Below, piece after piece: positions 5,098-5,216 of a DNA stretch of 5,216 bases (position 1 is its first letter; each line of letters starts with the position of its first letter). The position numbers were made by a program, and so were the translations under genes. A model generated the notes under the pieces. It was not told where the DNA came from. It did no database searches and worked only from the letters and a program-made list of their open reading frames with translations. Source of the DNA: CAYVBJ01 sp964415185 (GTDB taxonomy: Bacteria > Bacteroidota > Rhodothermia > Balneolales > Balneolaceae); NCBI GenBank assembly GCA_964415185.1, contig CAYPZI010000177.1, positions 1 through 5,216 of the forward strand, written 5' to 3'.

Positions 5098-5134
5098 CGA
5101 AGGTTTATCTTTGATAAGGGATTATAAACCTACG
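5098..5134. repeat. Inverted repeat, possible terminator stem
   Basis: CGAAGGTTTAT (5098-5108) and ATAAACCTACG (5124-5134) are complementary at 10 of 11 positions with a 15-base loop. A run of seven T lies at 5150-5156, but 15 bases separate it from the stem, so a classic rho-independent terminator for the hydrolase gene is only a weak reading. Confidence 0.35.
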
Positions 5135-5180
5135 GGTGCAAACGAACGCTTTTTTTATTTGATGATCTTACTTCAATACT

Positions 5181-5216
5181 CTCCGCGGCCTTGGCGCTCC
5201 TCATGCGTACTCCGCG
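5181..5216. repeat. GC-rich interspersed repeat with CTCCGCG direct copies
   Basis: CTCCGCG at 5181-5187 recurs at 5210-5216 around CCTTGGCGCTCCTCATGCG. This looks like the 'CTCTGCG...TTGCG' type of dispersed intergenic repeat I recall in Bacteroidota-like genomes. It stands out as GC-rich against AT-rich surroundings and may continue beyond the window. Confidence 0.4.

Noticed and set aside
1..5216. CRISPR array, rRNA or riboswitch.
   Set aside because: No regularly spaced direct repeats with unique spacers, no rRNA-like sequence and no recognised riboswitch core were seen.

Overview
The window looks like a chromosomal accessory region of a bacterium from the Bacteroidota/Balneolota side of the tree (inference). 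The support is AT-rich gene leaders without clear Shine-Dalgarno sequences, a bacilliredoxin-like YtxJ protein, a phosphofructokinase remnant of the type beginning MKIAVNT, and short GC-rich interspersed repeats of a kind I associate with that group. I cannot name the species.

Left part (1 to about 860): the 5' half of an IS91-family element read leftwards. It has an intact but edge-truncated Y1/HUH transposase. Just upstream of it, overlapping by four bases, is the wreck of the tyrosine recombinase gene that usually accompanies this IS91 type. That gene has lost its start, about 100 central codons and its reading frame. A nested inverted repeat (809-857) marks the border of recognisable IS sequence.

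Middle part (about 950 to 2241): what I read as a small integron gene-cassette array without an integron integrase in view. Three short plus-strand genes follow each other: a truncated HigA antitoxin, a GNAT acetyltransferase and a small orphan antitoxin-like protein. The stop codon of each lies inside an R''-like motif (CCATAAC, GGATAGC, GCATAAC). Each is followed by a foldable stretch ending in an R'-like motif (GTTAGCC, GTTAGGT, GTTATGC). The first two sites also share the end pattern AACGC-6 nt-GTTAG. This is the most interesting part of the window.

Right-middle part (2386 to 4108, minus strand): an operon-like run of a YciO/YrdC-family protein, pfkA and ytxJ. pfkA is a pseudogene. Roughly 150 N-terminal codons, with the ATP-binding and catalytic motifs, are missing through what looks like deletion between two AVNT-encoding stretches, and a TAA stop interrupts the rest. 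The genes on either side are intact.

Right end (4285 to 5216): a divergently read metallo-beta-lactamase-fold hydrolase of the UPF0173 type. About 225 bases without a gene follow, carrying short repeats and an inverted repeat. The IS element and the cassette array adjoin a housekeeping operon that has itself begun to decay.
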